Source: Bacteriovoracaceae bacterium (lineage in GTDB: Bacteria; Bdellovibrionota; Bacteriovoracia; Bacteriovoracales; Bacteriovoracaceae). From it: a DNA stretch of 47,629 nucleotides. The stretch lies in NCBI GenBank assembly GCA_003245675.1, contig QKCN01000109.1, forward strand, positions 1 to 47,629. The letters run 5' to 3'. The notes beneath the pieces were generated by a model. The model had not been told where the DNA came from, searched no databases, and saw nothing but the letters and a program-made list of their open reading frames with translations. Both the position numbers and the translations under genes were made by a program. Below are positions 7,250 through 17,600 of this stretch, one piece after another (the first letter of the stretch is position 1; each line of letters begins with the position of its first letter).

Positions 7250-8137
7250 CTATCTGCCGCCCTTTTGCAAGACTTCTGCGACTTTTTCTCCTATTTCTGA
7301 TACCGTTTTAGCCACAGAAATTCCAGATTCTTCCAAAAGCTTAATTTTAGCAGTCGCAAGCTCTTCTTCATCTTCAACAAGAATGCCAGCCCCACTATGA
7401 CCGTAACTAACTGCTTTTCCTTGATCTACACCAGCAATAAGGGAAATGACGGGCTTAGAAAAATTATTTTTGATCCACTGAGCAGCCTCATTTTCAACTG
7501 TGCCGCCACGCTCACCGATCATGACAACAGCCTCTGTACCCTCATCCAAAGAAAAAAGTTTTAGACAATCGATAAAATCAGTCCCAATCAGATAATCGCC
7601 CCCAATACCAACACAACTGGATTGGCCAATTTCTCTTTTGGTCAACTGATATACTGCTTCATAAGTGAGAGTTCCCGAACGAGAAATCACTCCGACCTTT
7701 CCAGGCATAAAAATATGACCTGGCATAATTCCAACCTTACTTTCACCCGGAGTAATAATCCCCGGAGAATTAGGCCCCACAAGACGTGAAGTGGAGCGAC
7801 TCAAAGCTGTTTTAACTTTAAGCATATCATGAAGAGGGATTCCCTCTGTGACTGTCACAATTAACTCAATATTAGAGTCAATACATTCCAATATCGCATC
7901 TGCTGCTTCATGGGGCGGAACGACGATAAGAGCGGCATTGGCCCCTGTTTTTCGGACAGCTAAATCAACCGTATTAAAAACAGGAAAACCTTCATGAACA
8001 GTTCCCCCTTTGCCTGGAGTCACTCCTCCAATGAGGTTTGTTCCATAATCTCTCAATTGCAAAGAATGAAAACTTCCCTGCTTTCCTGTCAAGCCAATAG
8101 TCAAAAGTTTTGTATCGCGGTCAATCAAAATTCCCAT
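7250..8137 (-). CDS. sucD: succinyl-CoA synthetase subunit alpha
   Basis: SucD (295 residues) binds CoA and carries the phosphohistidine intermediate in the TCA-cycle conversion of succinyl-CoA to succinate. The sequence is canonical: ILIDRDTKLLTIGLTGKQG, GGVTPGKGG, VISRSGTLTYEAV, GIGGD, MIGERGG and the phosphohistidine loop SYGHSGAGI. Its ATG overlaps the sucC stop codon by one base (TAATG) with GGGGAG upstream, so the two subunits are translationally coupled. Nothing looks degraded in this subunit, in contrast with its partner. Confidence 0.96.
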   Translation of the reverse strand: MGILIDRDTKLLTIGLTGKQGSFHSLQLRDYGTNLIGGVTPGKGGTVHEGFPVFNTVDLAVRKTGANAALIVVPPHEAADAILECIDSNIELIVTVTEGIPLHDMLKVKTALSRSTSRLVGPNSPGIITPGESKVGIMPGHIFMPGKVGVISRSGTLTYEAVYQLTKREIGQSSCVGIGGDYLIGTDFIDCLKLFSLDEGTEAVVMIGERGGTVENEAAQWIKNNFSKPVISLIAGVDQGKAVSYGHSGAGILVEDEEELATAKIKLLEESGISVAKTVSEIGEKVAEVLQKGGR

Positions 8138-9516
8138 TATTTCGACTCCCCTTTCGGTCGAGCAGCAACGAGACTCGATTTGGCTTTGAGTAATTCTTTA
8201 TTTTTGGTTTTAAGTCCCTTCACTTTTTCATCTCTCTCTTTTTTGGCCTTACTATCATCCTCTAAAGAATCGAGATCTCCTAAAGAAGCACTCACTGCCT
8301 TTTGCACAACATCATCAAGATCTTGCGCAAAGATAGGCTTCATACCTGCATCAATGAGAATCTTTTTTCCAATGCTCATACTGGAACCTTCCAAACGAAC
8401 AATCACCGGAATCGAAAAAGCTTTTTCCTCAAAGACATTTGCAAGTACACGAGCCACCCAATCACAACGAGTGATGCCACCAAAAATATTCACTAACAAA
8501 ACTTCAGAAGACTCATCACTTGTTAAGAGTCGAATAGCCTGAGTCAAAGACTCTTCTGAAGTATTACTGCCAATATCAATCATCGCTCCAGGGCTTCCGC
8601 CAGCAGCGCTCAACATATCAATTGTGGCAAGGGCCAAACCAGTTCCATTAACAAGGGCCGCAATATTGCCATCCATTTTAATGACATCAAGATCAGCAGC
8701 ACAAGCTTCCTGGGTAAAGCGATCAACACAATAATCACTCTGTCCACAAAAACGATGGAGGGATTCTTGCCGATAAAGGGCCGTTCGATCAATAGACAAC
8801 TTGGCATCCAAAACCCTAAACCCTTGTCCTTCTGCCAAACCAACAGGATCCAATTCAAGCTTCAAACAATCAAAATCGAGAAAAAATTGATATATAATAT
8901 TCAAACAATCATAAAAATTATCAATTAACTGAACATCTTGAATGCCCATTGCATAAGCAATTTTGCGCGCAATAAATAAAGGAAGAACCTGATGGGACGC
9001 TTCAAGAAAAACCTCGACTTCAACGAGATCATCTGTAGAAACCTCAGTTTCTTCTGTGACTTCTCCAGAATGCTCTTCGGAATTCACTTCATTTTCAACA
9101 AGTTCCTTATCTAGGACATCGCCAATACGAGATCTTTTGGTCGCCTTGCAGAGAATTCCTCCAGTCTTTCTGTCGATATGAAATCCCAAAGTAAACTCAT
9201 TTATAACTTCAACCCACTCTTCAACAATGACTTCTTTGAGAACAGTAAACTCTTCTCCAAAATGCTTAGATAAAAAATCTTGGCTAAAGAGTCGCCCAGC
9301 AAACTCTTCAACTTCAACTAAAGAACGAGCTCTAAATACATAAGGGCTTCTGGCTGTTTTAATACCAAACAGCTGAGGCTTTATAGCCCAAGAATGCCCA
9401 CCAATTTTTTCTGCAATAACGCGAGCTTCTTCCACACTTTTAGCGACGTCTCCCCTAGGGATATCTAAGCCTCTCTGTTTCAAAAGTTCCTTTGCCTGAT
9501 ATTCTAGCAAAATCAC
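8137..9516 (-). CDS. sucC: succinyl-CoA synthetase subunit beta, divergent and extended
   Basis: This 459-residue protein is the ATP-grasp partner of SucD; the usual length is about 390. It starts at the GTG at 9516, 6 bases after GAGGAG, giving MILLEYQAKELLKQRG. An ATG at 9522 directly abuts the ribosome site and is unlikely. Conserved parts include VNGTGLALATIDM, LLVNIFGGITRCD and VIVRLEGS. The glycine-rich ATP-binding loop of SucC (GGRGKAGG in E. coli) is replaced by FGIKTARSPYV. EINPL reads ELDPV, and DVGGGA reads DIGSNTS. There is an acidic insert at about residues 135-165 and a Lys/Glu-rich tail of about 45 residues. It is first in the operon. The fold is clear, but whether it still binds nucleotide in the usual way is open. 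Confidence 0.9.
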   Translation of the reverse strand: MILLEYQAKELLKQRGLDIPRGDVAKSVEEARVIAEKIGGHSWAIKPQLFGIKTARSPYVFRARSLVEVEEFAGRLFSQDFLSKHFGEEFTVLKEVIVEEWVEVINEFTLGFHIDRKTGGILCKATKRSRIGDVLDKELVENEVNSEEHSGEVTEETEVSTDDLVEVEVFLEASHQVLPLFIARKIAYAMGIQDVQLIDNFYDCLNIIYQFFLDFDCLKLELDPVGLAEGQGFRVLDAKLSIDRTALYRQESLHRFCGQSDYCVDRFTQEACAADLDVIKMDGNIAALVNGTGLALATIDMLSAAGGSPGAMIDIGSNTSEESLTQAIRLLTSDESSEVLLVNIFGGITRCDWVARVLANVFEEKAFSIPVIVRLEGSSMSIGKKILIDAGMKPIFAQDLDDVVQKAVSASLGDLDSLEDDSKAKKERDEKVKGLKTKNKELLKAKSSLVAARPKGESK

Positions 9517-9664
9517 CAGCATCTCCTCAAAAAACGATTTAAGGAAATTTATTACATGCTCTTTTCAGATACTAGGAACACAGTGTCAAAACAGTGAAAA
9601 AAGTCCCATGTCGACTACGCAGAGTGTTAGAAAGCATCTCATATGCTAAAAGTTCATGGCACTG

Positions 9665-9693
9665 TTTACCATTATATGTAGTTTTGCTAAGAT
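9665..9693 (+). promoter_or_regulatory. possible extended -10 promoter for the hexose-phosphate mutase gene
   Basis: TTTACC (9665-9670), a 17-base spacer and TGCTAAGAT (extended -10, TAAGAT at 9688-9693) lie about 37 bases before the ATG at 9730. Both hexamers match consensus only moderately. Confidence 0.35.
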
Positions 9694-9729
9694 GCCAGAA
9701 AATTGAGCAACCAAAACAAAGGAATACGG

Positions 9730-11493
9730 ATGGAAACCCTTAAAATTGCAAAAGATTGGGCCCAAAATACTTATTTCGAACAAGCAGATAGAAACGAAAT
9801 TCAAAGACTAATTGATGAAAACAATCAAAAAGAAATTGAAGACCGCTTTTATCGCGATTTGGAATTTGGGACAGGTGGCCTTCGCAGCATTGTTGGAATG
9901 GGACGCAATCGCATGAATAAATACACTGTGCGCAAAGCAACTCAAGCTCTGGCAACAACTCTACTCAAAGAAAAATCCAATCCAAAAGTTGCAATTTCCT
10001 ATGATTCTCGCAATATGTCAGAAGAGTTTGCCAAAGAAACAGCTTCAGTCATGGCGGCCAATGGGATTATTGCCTATATTTTTGACCGCCTCAATCCCGT
10101 GCCCCTACTTTCCTTTTCTACCCGCTACCATAAAGCTGATGCTGGAATTATGATTACCGCTAGCCATAATCCTCCAGCCTATAACGGCTATAAGGTTTAT
10201 TGGAATGATGGTTGCCAAGTCACCCCTCCTCACGATCAAAATATTATCGACTGCTATAATAAACTCGAAAACTGGAATGAAATTAAATTCATGGACTTTG
10301 AAGCCGCCCTTAAGGAAGAACGCATTCGCTGGGTTGGCGATGAAGTCTATAATGCTTATCACAAAATGCTCAACGAAAATGTCATCAATCCCCAAATGTG
10401 CCAAAATGACGGTGACAAAATCAAAATCGTCTATACGGCCATCCATGGTACAGGCAATATTCCTTGCCTTAGAGCGCTCCAAGAAATGGGCATTAAAAAT
10501 GTTTGGGATGTTCCTGAGCAAAGAGAACCCGACACCAAATTCTCTACGGTAAAATCGCCAAACCCAGAAAATCCTGCAGCATTAAAGCTGGCCGTCGATT
10601 TGCTAAAAGAAAAACAAGCTGATATTGCCTTTGGAACCGACCCCGATGCCGACCGCCTTGGCGTTGCGGTAAGCCACAAAGATGGCCAAATTTATTATCT
10701 CAGTGGCAATCAAATTGGCGTGCTTTTACTGGACTACATTTTGAGTTCTTTGAAAAAGCAAAATCGTCTTCCTAAAAACCCACTTGTCTTAAAATCAATT
10801 GTGACCTCAGAACTTCAAACGGAAGTTGCAAATCACTATGGTGCCCAAATGGAAAACGTCCTGACTGGTTTCAAATGGATTGGTCAGCGCATGACTCAAA
10901 TTCAAGAAAATAATTTGGATCTTCAATATGTGTTCGGCAGCGAAGAATCCTTTGGCTACCTCGGACATCGCGAAGTAAGAGACAAAGATGCCGTCAATGC
11001 AACAGCTCTTGTCGCAGAAATGGCCCTGGCGCACAAACTTCAGGGCAATACTTTAATTGATGCTCTTCACCAAATTTTTGAGCGACACGGCTATTTCCAA
11101 GAGGGACTACTCTCTCTTGATTTTGAAGGAGCAGAAGGCGCGAACAAAATTACACGCATCATGGAAAGTTTCCGTAATGGCCTATCACAGAATAAAGCTC
11201 CAACCATTTGCGGCGAAAAAATTACGCGCGTAGAAGATTATAAAACTCAAATGCAAAATAATGTTGCCGCAGGAACAAGTGAAGCAATTAATCTTCCAGC
11301 CAGTAATGTTATTGCCTACGTATTAGAGTCAGGCACAAAACTTTTTCTTCGCCCCAGTGGGACCGAACCAAAAATTAAATTTTACATAATGATTAAAGAA
11401 CAAAATGGAAGCCTCATCGAAAGAAAAGAAAAGGCAACTAAAAGACTTGAGGAATTCAAGTCGTATTTTAGTGATGAATCCAATAAAGCTTAA
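9730..11493 (+). CDS. phospho-sugar mutase (phosphoglucomutase/phosphomannomutase)
   Basis: This 587-residue enzyme of the alpha-D-phosphohexomutase superfamily interconverts hexose 1- and 6-phosphates. All four domains are marked: ITASHNPPAYNGYK with the phosphoserine, GTDPDADRLGV for the metal, GSEESFGYLGH for sugar recognition, and RPSGTEPKIKFY for phosphate binding. Its length and FGTGGLR start match the long phosphoglucomutase type rather than the roughly 450-residue ManB type. An in-frame TTG at 9703 exists, but AAAGGA 6 bases before the ATG at 9730 decides the start. It is probably cotranscribed with queC, whose frame begins 16 bases after the stop. Confidence 0.93.
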   Translation: METLKIAKDWAQNTYFEQADRNEIQRLIDENNQKEIEDRFYRDLEFGTGGLRSIVGMGRNRMNKYTVRKATQALATTLLKEKSNPKVAISYDSRNMSEEFAKETASVMAANGIIAYIFDRLNPVPLLSFSTRYHKADAGIMITASHNPPAYNGYKVYWNDGCQVTPPHDQNIIDCYNKLENWNEIKFMDFEAALKEERIRWVGDEVYNAYHKMLNENVINPQMCQNDGDKIKIVYTAIHGTGNIPCLRALQEMGIKNVWDVPEQREPDTKFSTVKSPNPENPAALKLAVDLLKEKQADIAFGTDPDADRLGVAVSHKDGQIYYLSGNQIGVLLLDYILSSLKKQNRLPKNPLVLKSIVTSELQTEVANHYGAQMENVLTGFKWIGQRMTQIQENNLDLQYVFGSEESFGYLGHREVRDKDAVNATALVAEMALAHKLQGNTLIDALHQIFERHGYFQEGLLSLDFEGAEGANKITRIMESFRNGLSQNKAPTICGEKITRVEDYKTQMQNNVAAGTSEAINLPASNVIAYVLESGTKLFLRPSGTEPKIKFYIMIKEQNGSLIERKEKATKRLEEFKSYFSDESNKA

Positions 11494-11509
11494 AAGGGAT
11501 AAACAGGAA

Positions 11510-12202
11510 ATGGAAAAGAATCTAGCTATTGTACTTGTCAGTGGAGGTATGGACTCTCTAGCCTGTGCCGCTATTGCGAAAAAAGAAAATGAAGAACTTG
11601 CCTTTCTTCATCTGAACTACGGCCAACGCACGGAAAGTAAGGAATTAGAATGCTTCCACGCAATTGCCGATCACTATCATGTCAGTCAAGAGCTGAGAAA
11701 AGTCATTGATTTGAGTTTTCTTTCGCAAATTGGAGGAAGTTCTTTGACCGATAAAAATATCGAAGTCAAAGATTACAAAGGTGATTCAGGAGAAATTCCA
11801 GACAGCTATGTTCCTTTTCGCAATACCATTATTCTTTCTTTTGCTGTTTCTTGGGCCGAAGTATTGGGAGCCAAACGCATTTATATTGGCGCCGTCCACG
11901 AAGACTCTTCCGGCTATCCAGACTGTCGCCCATCCTTCTATAAAGCTTTTACGCAAGTAATTAAAGAAGGTACTAAAAATAATGATATCAGTATCGTGAC
12001 TCCTGTGATCTCCATGAGCAAAGATCAGATTATTAAGACTGCTGCTGACATGGGGGCGCCCTTAGAAAAAACTTGGTCTTGCTATGCCAAAGAAGATAAA
12101 GCTTGTGGCGTCTGCGATTCCTGCGCTTTGCGCCTACGTGCTTTTGAAAAGATCAAAATGGAAGATCCCATTCCTTATGCCAAACGGCCCAAATATACTT
12201 AA
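11510..12202 (+). CDS. queC: 7-cyano-7-deazaguanine synthase
   Basis: QueC (230 residues) converts 7-carboxy-7-deazaguanine to preQ0, with ATP and ammonia, in queuosine tRNA biosynthesis. The N-terminal PP-loop SGGMDSLAC and the C-terminal zinc-binding SC-x8-CGVCDSC are both intact, as is LNYGQRTESKE. The frame is open upstream to 11405 inside the mutase gene, but the ATG at 11510 gives the usual family N-terminus (MEKNLAIVLVSGG). No other queuosine gene lies in the window. A strong terminator begins at the stop codon. Confidence 0.95.
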   Translation: MEKNLAIVLVSGGMDSLACAAIAKKENEELAFLHLNYGQRTESKELECFHAIADHYHVSQELRKVIDLSFLSQIGGSSLTDKNIEVKDYKGDSGEIPDSYVPFRNTIILSFAVSWAEVLGAKRIYIGAVHEDSSGYPDCRPSFYKAFTQVIKEGTKNNDISIVTPVISMSKDQIIKTAADMGAPLEKTWSCYAKEDKACGVCDSCALRLRAFEKIKMEDPIPYAKRPKYT

Positions 12203-12206
12203 AAAA

Positions 12207-12235
12207 AAGCCCCTTTAATCAAGGGGCTTTTTTTT
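12207..12235. terminator. bidirectional Rho-independent terminator after queC
   Basis: AAGCCCCTT (12207-12215), loop TAATC and AAGGGGCTT (12221-12229) form the stem, with T to 12235 on the plus strand and an A run on the left that gives T on the minus strand. The minus-strand gene ending at 12234 has its stop codon at the edge of this tract. Confidence 0.92.
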
Positions 12236-13172
12236 AATATAACTCAACAAAATCGCCTTCAGTAACAGAGCCCCCAGAATGCAAAATAGCAATTGCACCA
12301 TCGGGACCAAAATAATCGACAATCTCTAAGGTTCCTTTGACTTCACCTTTAGAAACACCTAAAAGGGCCCCCGTCTCAGGATCATAGATTTCCTTACCCT
12401 CGGTCATAACACGAAGTACATCACCAACATTCAAACCAGAACGTCGACCGGCATTAATATATATCTGGCTGCCAATAATTTTAGCAACTCGTCCACGCCA
12501 ATCCATCTTGGCCGAAAGCTTCACAATGGTAGGAAGAGTTTTGCGAACTGCAACTTGAACACTATAGCGCAATAATTCTTGACGATAGGCTAGAGCCTCT
12601 TCTCTTTGATCTGAAAAAAGCTTGAAGTTTTTGTCATCAACACTTGCAGAAAAGGTTTTTGTAAGAATTTCCTTAACTGAGCTCACATCAAAAAGTCTCA
12701 GTTCAATCGCCGCTTCGGCATAAGATTTTGTTTCACGCACAAGGCCGATTTCATCAGTACGTTGCCGAACACGCGCTTCCTTAATTCTTCCAAAAAGTAC
12801 AAAATTAATCCCCGTTAACTTTGCCTTTCGAGCAAGCTGAGAAAGTTTAATCCCGCCTCCTGCAAAAATTTCCTTAGAGCTTCCAAACATTTTTTCTGCA
12901 TCTGTATCCAGTACAAAAACACCTGTCTTTAATAATTCTCTTCGAAACTCTTCTGTTGCAACAATAGCAATATCATCTCCGCCATAGGGCGATTCATTGA
13001 AAAAAGACAAAAGGGCCACTTTCTTTTTGATTAAAGAAATATTCTTACTTCCAACCATCTCTTGTGAGCGACGAGTTCCAGTACGATCTCTTTTTATGAC
13101 CTCTTGTGAGCAAGATAAAACTGACGCGAACAACAAAAAGCTTAGCAGAATGGGCATTAGTTTATTCATCAT
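12234..13172 (-). CDS. CsgG/FlgT-like outer-membrane lipoprotein
   Basis: The 312-residue product starts with a lipoprotein signal (LLFASVLSC, cysteine near residue 21). The middle part (KKVALLSFFNESPYGGDDIAIVATEEFRRELL, then GINFVLFGRIKEARV) resembles the CsgG/LpoB nucleotide-binding-like fold of periplasmic assembly proteins. The C-terminal part (VAKIIGSQIYINAGRRSGLNVGDVLRV, DPETGALLG) resembles the FlgT C-terminal domain. FlgT decorates the flagellar basal body in Vibrio, whereas CsgG forms the curli export channel. The start overlaps the stop of the upstream gene (ATGA) and shares the ribosome site GGAGGAG, so the pair are coupled. I infer a role in an envelope-spanning structure; the precise one is not visible. 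Confidence 0.65.
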   Translation of the reverse strand: MMNKLMPILLSFLLFASVLSCSQEVIKRDRTGTRRSQEMVGSKNISLIKKKVALLSFFNESPYGGDDIAIVATEEFRRELLKTGVFVLDTDAEKMFGSSKEIFAGGGIKLSQLARKAKLTGINFVLFGRIKEARVRQRTDEIGLVRETKSYAEAAIELRLFDVSSVKEILTKTFSASVDDKNFKLFSDQREEALAYRQELLRYSVQVAVRKTLPTIVKLSAKMDWRGRVAKIIGSQIYINAGRRSGLNVGDVLRVMTEGKEIYDPETGALLGVSKGEVKGTLEIVDYFGPDGAIAILHSGGSVTEGDFVELY

Positions 13173-14545
13173 TCAGCTCCTCCATCTTTTTCCTGTGTTT
13201 CGACTTTCTCAGTAATGGCCGGAGCTGTTTTTTGCTTAACAAATGCAAAACTCCAAGTTTTATCGCGTTTATTAAGGTCCGTTATACTATAGCCATTTGC
13301 TAATTCTTGTCCCTTTATACTTTCAAACCAAGTAAACAGCTCTTGCCGATCACCAATAAAAAGCAAATTATAAAGCAAATTATTGACTACTTTTTCTTCG
13401 ATATTGAGTTTTAAATAAAAGCGCAGCCCTAAATTTTGTAGTCGCTCAACAACGATATCTGCATCTTGCACGTTTTCGATGCCTGCAAAATTCACAGGAA
13501 CGGCCAACATCTTATTTTCACTAGTAGCTAACTTTTTCTTAATAGAACCCAAAATTGGAGCAACAAGTCGATATAGTTCATTCAAAAGAGGTGTTTTAAA
13601 AGCTGTACCATCTGCACTATTGTATTTTTTCTTGCTAACCGCAAAATCATCGCCCCATATTATTCTACGCGAAGCTAAATCCCACAAAGTAGCTCCTCCC
13701 TTTGCCTTGGTCTCAACGCTAAAAAGTGTTCCCTCTTTTTTGAGCCCCATTTCAACATCCAGTTTTATGCGTAGTAAATTCTCCCCCAGTAACCCCACTT
13801 CATGGCCGTCTAATTTACGCAAGAGTTCTTCTTCTTTTTCCTTTTGATCCCATATAGGTATTATTTTTTTGTCCTTAATTCCAAGCTCTTGTAATTTTTT
13901 AATCCATCCTTCTAAAAGAGTCTGCTTAACTTCTTCTTGGCCTTTAATGCCAAAGCTACTCCAGTCTCCTCCTCGTGCACTCAAATCCAAAATGACAAAC
14001 AAAGATTCTTCAACCTTAATTCCAACATTACGTCCCATCATTTGGTGATATACATTATTGATGTAATTGCGATCAACAGTTGCCTCAATTGTAATATTCC
14101 AAAGAAGAGAGCGAGGTGCCGCTCTTCTCATTTTTTTAGAAATTTTCCATTTCTTAATTCCGGACGGGAGTCCATAAAAGGCATATTCTTGTGCAAGGTG
14201 AAGTTGGCGCATTTTCATTTCAAATTCTTTGCGTTGAGCTTCTGAAAGATCATCACCTTCTTTAAATGTTTCTTCCTCTTTTGCTTTTTTGACTTCAGCA
14301 AAATGTTCCTCAAATTTAAGATTATAATTTTCCCAAAATCCATCAACATTGTAGCCAAGTTCTTTAAGAACCTTGCTATAAATATCCTTCGTGGCACTGT
14401 AAAAAAGTTGCTTTTTTATTAAAGGAACCTTGTCGTCTTCATGGGCATAAAAACTGCCTTCGCCTTTAATATAACTCTCTGCCCATAAATTTCCCCAAGC
14501 TGTCGCCAATAAAACTAAGCCTATTATCCAAAAATTCCATTTCAT
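13169..14545 (-). CDS. secreted protein of unknown function, coupled to the CsgG/FlgT-like lipoprotein
   Basis: The 458-residue protein has a cleavable signal peptide (GLVLLATAWGNLWA, cleavage near residue 22). It continues with YIKGEGSFYAHEDDKVPLIKKQLFYSATKDIYSKVLKELG, an organisation that recalls the N-terminal domain of FlgT (a short strand followed by an alanine/lysine-rich helix). A charged coiled region follows at about residues 65-115. The rest alternates short beta strands and helices with no motif I recognise. It is the first gene of the pair with the lipoprotein at 12234-13172. A function in flagellum or other envelope assembly would be inference only. Confidence 0.7.
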   Translation of the reverse strand: MKWNFWIIGLVLLATAWGNLWAESYIKGEGSFYAHEDDKVPLIKKQLFYSATKDIYSKVLKELGYNVDGFWENYNLKFEEHFAEVKKAKEEETFKEGDDLSEAQRKEFEMKMRQLHLAQEYAFYGLPSGIKKWKISKKMRRAAPRSLLWNITIEATVDRNYINNVYHQMMGRNVGIKVEESLFVILDLSARGGDWSSFGIKGQEEVKQTLLEGWIKKLQELGIKDKKIIPIWDQKEKEEELLRKLDGHEVGLLGENLLRIKLDVEMGLKKEGTLFSVETKAKGGATLWDLASRRIIWGDDFAVSKKKYNSADGTAFKTPLLNELYRLVAPILGSIKKKLATSENKMLAVPVNFAGIENVQDADIVVERLQNLGLRFYLKLNIEEKVVNNLLYNLLFIGDRQELFTWFESIKGQELANGYSITDLNKRDKTWSFAFVKQKTAPAITEKVETQEKDGGAE

Positions 14546-14565
14546 ATCTACACCTGATAAATTTA

Positions 14566-14593
14566 TTTATATCTTATCTTACTGCCATTCCAA
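14566..14593 (-). promoter_or_regulatory. possible sigma-70 promoter for the 14545 operon
   Basis: On the minus strand TTGGAA (14593-14588), a 16-base spacer and TATAAA (14571-14566) precede the start at 14545. An AGGTG ribosome site lies between. Confidence 0.4.
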
Positions 14594-14609
14594 ACTTGGA
14601 GCAAGCGCT

Positions 14610-17600
14610 CTATCCTTCTGTACCAACTAAAAACTTAACGCAATTTTCTTGAAATAATTCGTTCACACGAGCGGCCAATTGGGGCGAAGGGGACACTAAG
14701 TGCTCCTCGGCCAAATCGAAAAAGGCTTGCCCTTGTTTGTTTTGAAAAACAAGGTGAACAGGAACGGCCCCTCGATAACTCAAAATAAGGCTACGCAAGC
14801 GCTCTAATTTGCGAGTATTCAAACTCTCTAGATCGAGTGAAATTCTAACCCCAGAAATTTTATCATCAATTTGCTCTTCTAATTTTTGGACCTTTTGAGG
14901 GTAAAATGAACGAGGAGACTCGGCCATATTGGCATAGCCCGTAACCAGCACAGGCTCATCAGAACTCAAAAATTCATGATAATTTTCAAAAACTTTGGGG
15001 AACACCACGCATTCAATTTTGCCAAAAGTATCTTCTAAAGTGGCAAAGGCCATTTTATCGCCTTTTTTGGTCAAGATTGTGCGACTTTGCACAAATTGGC
15101 CACCCAGCACAAAATCCATATGGTTAGGATTACGGGCCTTGCGGTCGGTTGGCTCAAAAGGTTTTTCTTCAAATTCCATTTCCTGAAGCTTGCCAATATT
15201 CATAGACACAACTTCTTTTAACATGGCCGCATACTTATCTAAGGGGTGTCCCGAAACATAGATTCCCATGAGCTCTGCTTCAAAATTGAGTTTTTCCTTG
15301 AGATCAAAGTCTTCCGTCTCTATCACATCAACTTTATGTTGTTCTTCTTGCTCCCCCGTTAGAAAACTATCAAACAAAGAAGCTTGTCCCAATTCTCTTT
15401 GCGTTTGCACTTTTTGAGCATAGGCTACAATGATTTCCATATTATCAAGAAGAGTTTTGCGATTATAAGATTCACAAGAATCAAAAGCTCCCACCTTGAT
15501 CAAAGCTTCTAAAACCCTTTTATTCACTTGATGTAAATCAACACGCAAACACAAATCCAAAAGTCCTTGATAAGCTCCTTTCTCCTCTCGCTCTTTTAAA
15601 ATGGTACGTACTGCATTTTCGCCAACACCTTTAACGGCCCCCATGCCAAAGCGAATAGAGTCTCCCACCACATTGAACAACCAAATAGATTCGTTAATAT
15701 CAGGAGGCAAAATATCAATTCCACAGGCTTTCGATTCTGCAATATAAGTCGTGATCTTGTCAGTGTTGCTCATCTCCGTACCCAAAAGAGCAGCAAAGAA
15801 AGGACCAGGATAATAGTTTTTCAAAAAGGCCGTTTGATAAGCAATATAGGCATAGGCAACAGCGTGCGATTTGTTAAAACCGTATTCTGCAAATTTGGCC
15901 ATAACATCAAAAAGAGTCGACGCTTTTTCCACATCAAAATTATTTTTCTTCGCTCCTTCGCAGAAAATTTCCTTATGACGGATCATTTCCTTTTCTTTTT
16001 TCTTACCCATAGCACGGCGGAGCATATCAGCTTGACCTAAGCTATAGCCGGCAATAATACGCGCAATGTTCATCACCTGTTCTTGATACACCACAATGCC
16101 ATAAGTATCTTTGAGCACCGGAATCAATTCATTAAAGGGGTAATCGGGATCCTGACGGCCATGTTTTCTTTCAATAAAGTCATCCACCATACCGGAACCT
16201 AAAGGACCAGGACGATAAAGGGCATTGATCGCGGTAATATCATCTAAAGTATCTGGTGAAATACGGCTACAAAGATCCTGCATCCCCGAAGATTCGAGCT
16301 GGAAAACACCAATGGTTTTGCCTTCCGAAATCAAGTCATAAACATTCTTGTCTTCGACATCAATATCTTCGATGCGAAAATTGGCATCAAAATCTCGCTG
16401 AATAAACTTACAGGCATTTTTTATCACCGTTAAAGTCTTAAGACCTAGAAAGTCGAACTTCACAAGGCCAATAAGCTCCGCATAGTTTTTGTCAAACTGG
16501 ATAACCTGCTCGCCCTCACGCCCCTTCATCAAAGGACAATACTCAACCAAAGGCTTATTCGTAATAACAACACCAGCAGCGTGAATACCAGCATGACGAT
16601 AGAGATTCTCTAAACGCTCTGCCACTTTAAAAATTTGGCGCACTTTGGGATCACGCTCAATCATCTCTTCCAGCTTAGGCTCTTGCTCCCTTGCCTTTTT
16701 GAGATTCATCTTAGGGTCTTCCGGAATTAATTTAGAAATAACATCAGCTTCAGCATAAGGAAGATCATAAGCGCGGCTCACATCTTTGATCACCGCCTTA
16801 GCCTTTAATTGCCCGAAGGTCACAATCTGCCCTACTTTTTCCGTGCCATATTTACGAGTCACATAATCAATCACTTCGCCGCGACGATCCTGACAAAAAT
16901 CCACGTCAAAGTCGGGCATAGAAATACGTTCTGGATTGATAAAACGTTCAAAAAGTAGATTGTAAGGAAGAGGATTAATATCAGTAATTTTCAAAGAATA
17001 GGCAACCAACGAACCGGCACCAGAACCACGCCCTGGCCCCACTGGAATATCATTCTCCTTACTCCAAGTAATAAAATCACTCACGATCAAAAAGTATCCA
17101 GGAAATCCCATGCGAATGATCATTTCCACTTCATCTTCCAGTCTTTCCCAGTAAGCAGGTTCGAGCTTTTCCTTCCAATCTGGCTCTTGTACAATTTTTC
17201 GAAATTGAGGACCCGCAAAACGCTCTTTCAAACCTTCGCGACTCAGACGGCGAAAATAATCATCTACCGTTTCACCTGAATCGATTGGAAAATCAGGCAA
17301 AAGATAAATAGTCTTGCCTTCTTCGTCAGTCCACTTGATCTCCACATTGCACTTTTCTGCAATTTTTAAAGTATTGTCACAAGCATCGGGAACTTCAGCA
17401 AAGCTTTCACGCATTTCCTGTGGACTCTTGAGGTAAAACTCATTCGAAGTAAACTTCATGCGCTTTTCATCTGCTAGTTTTTTTCCCGTTTGAATACAAA
17501 GCAAAACTTCCTGAGCATAAGCATCTTCAGAAGTCAGATAGTGGCAATCATTTGTTGCCACCAGGGGAATATTAAGTTCGCGTGCCGCTGCAATAATTTT

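Noticed and set aside
7994-8542. 182-codon frame opposite sucC and sucD
   Set aside because: A shadow frame spanning the overlap of two certain genes, with low-complexity serine composition.
11747-11754. ACCGATAA, a FliA -10-like octamer on the plus strand
   Set aside because: It lies inside queC coding sequence, has no -35 element 11 bases upstream and no downstream start codon.
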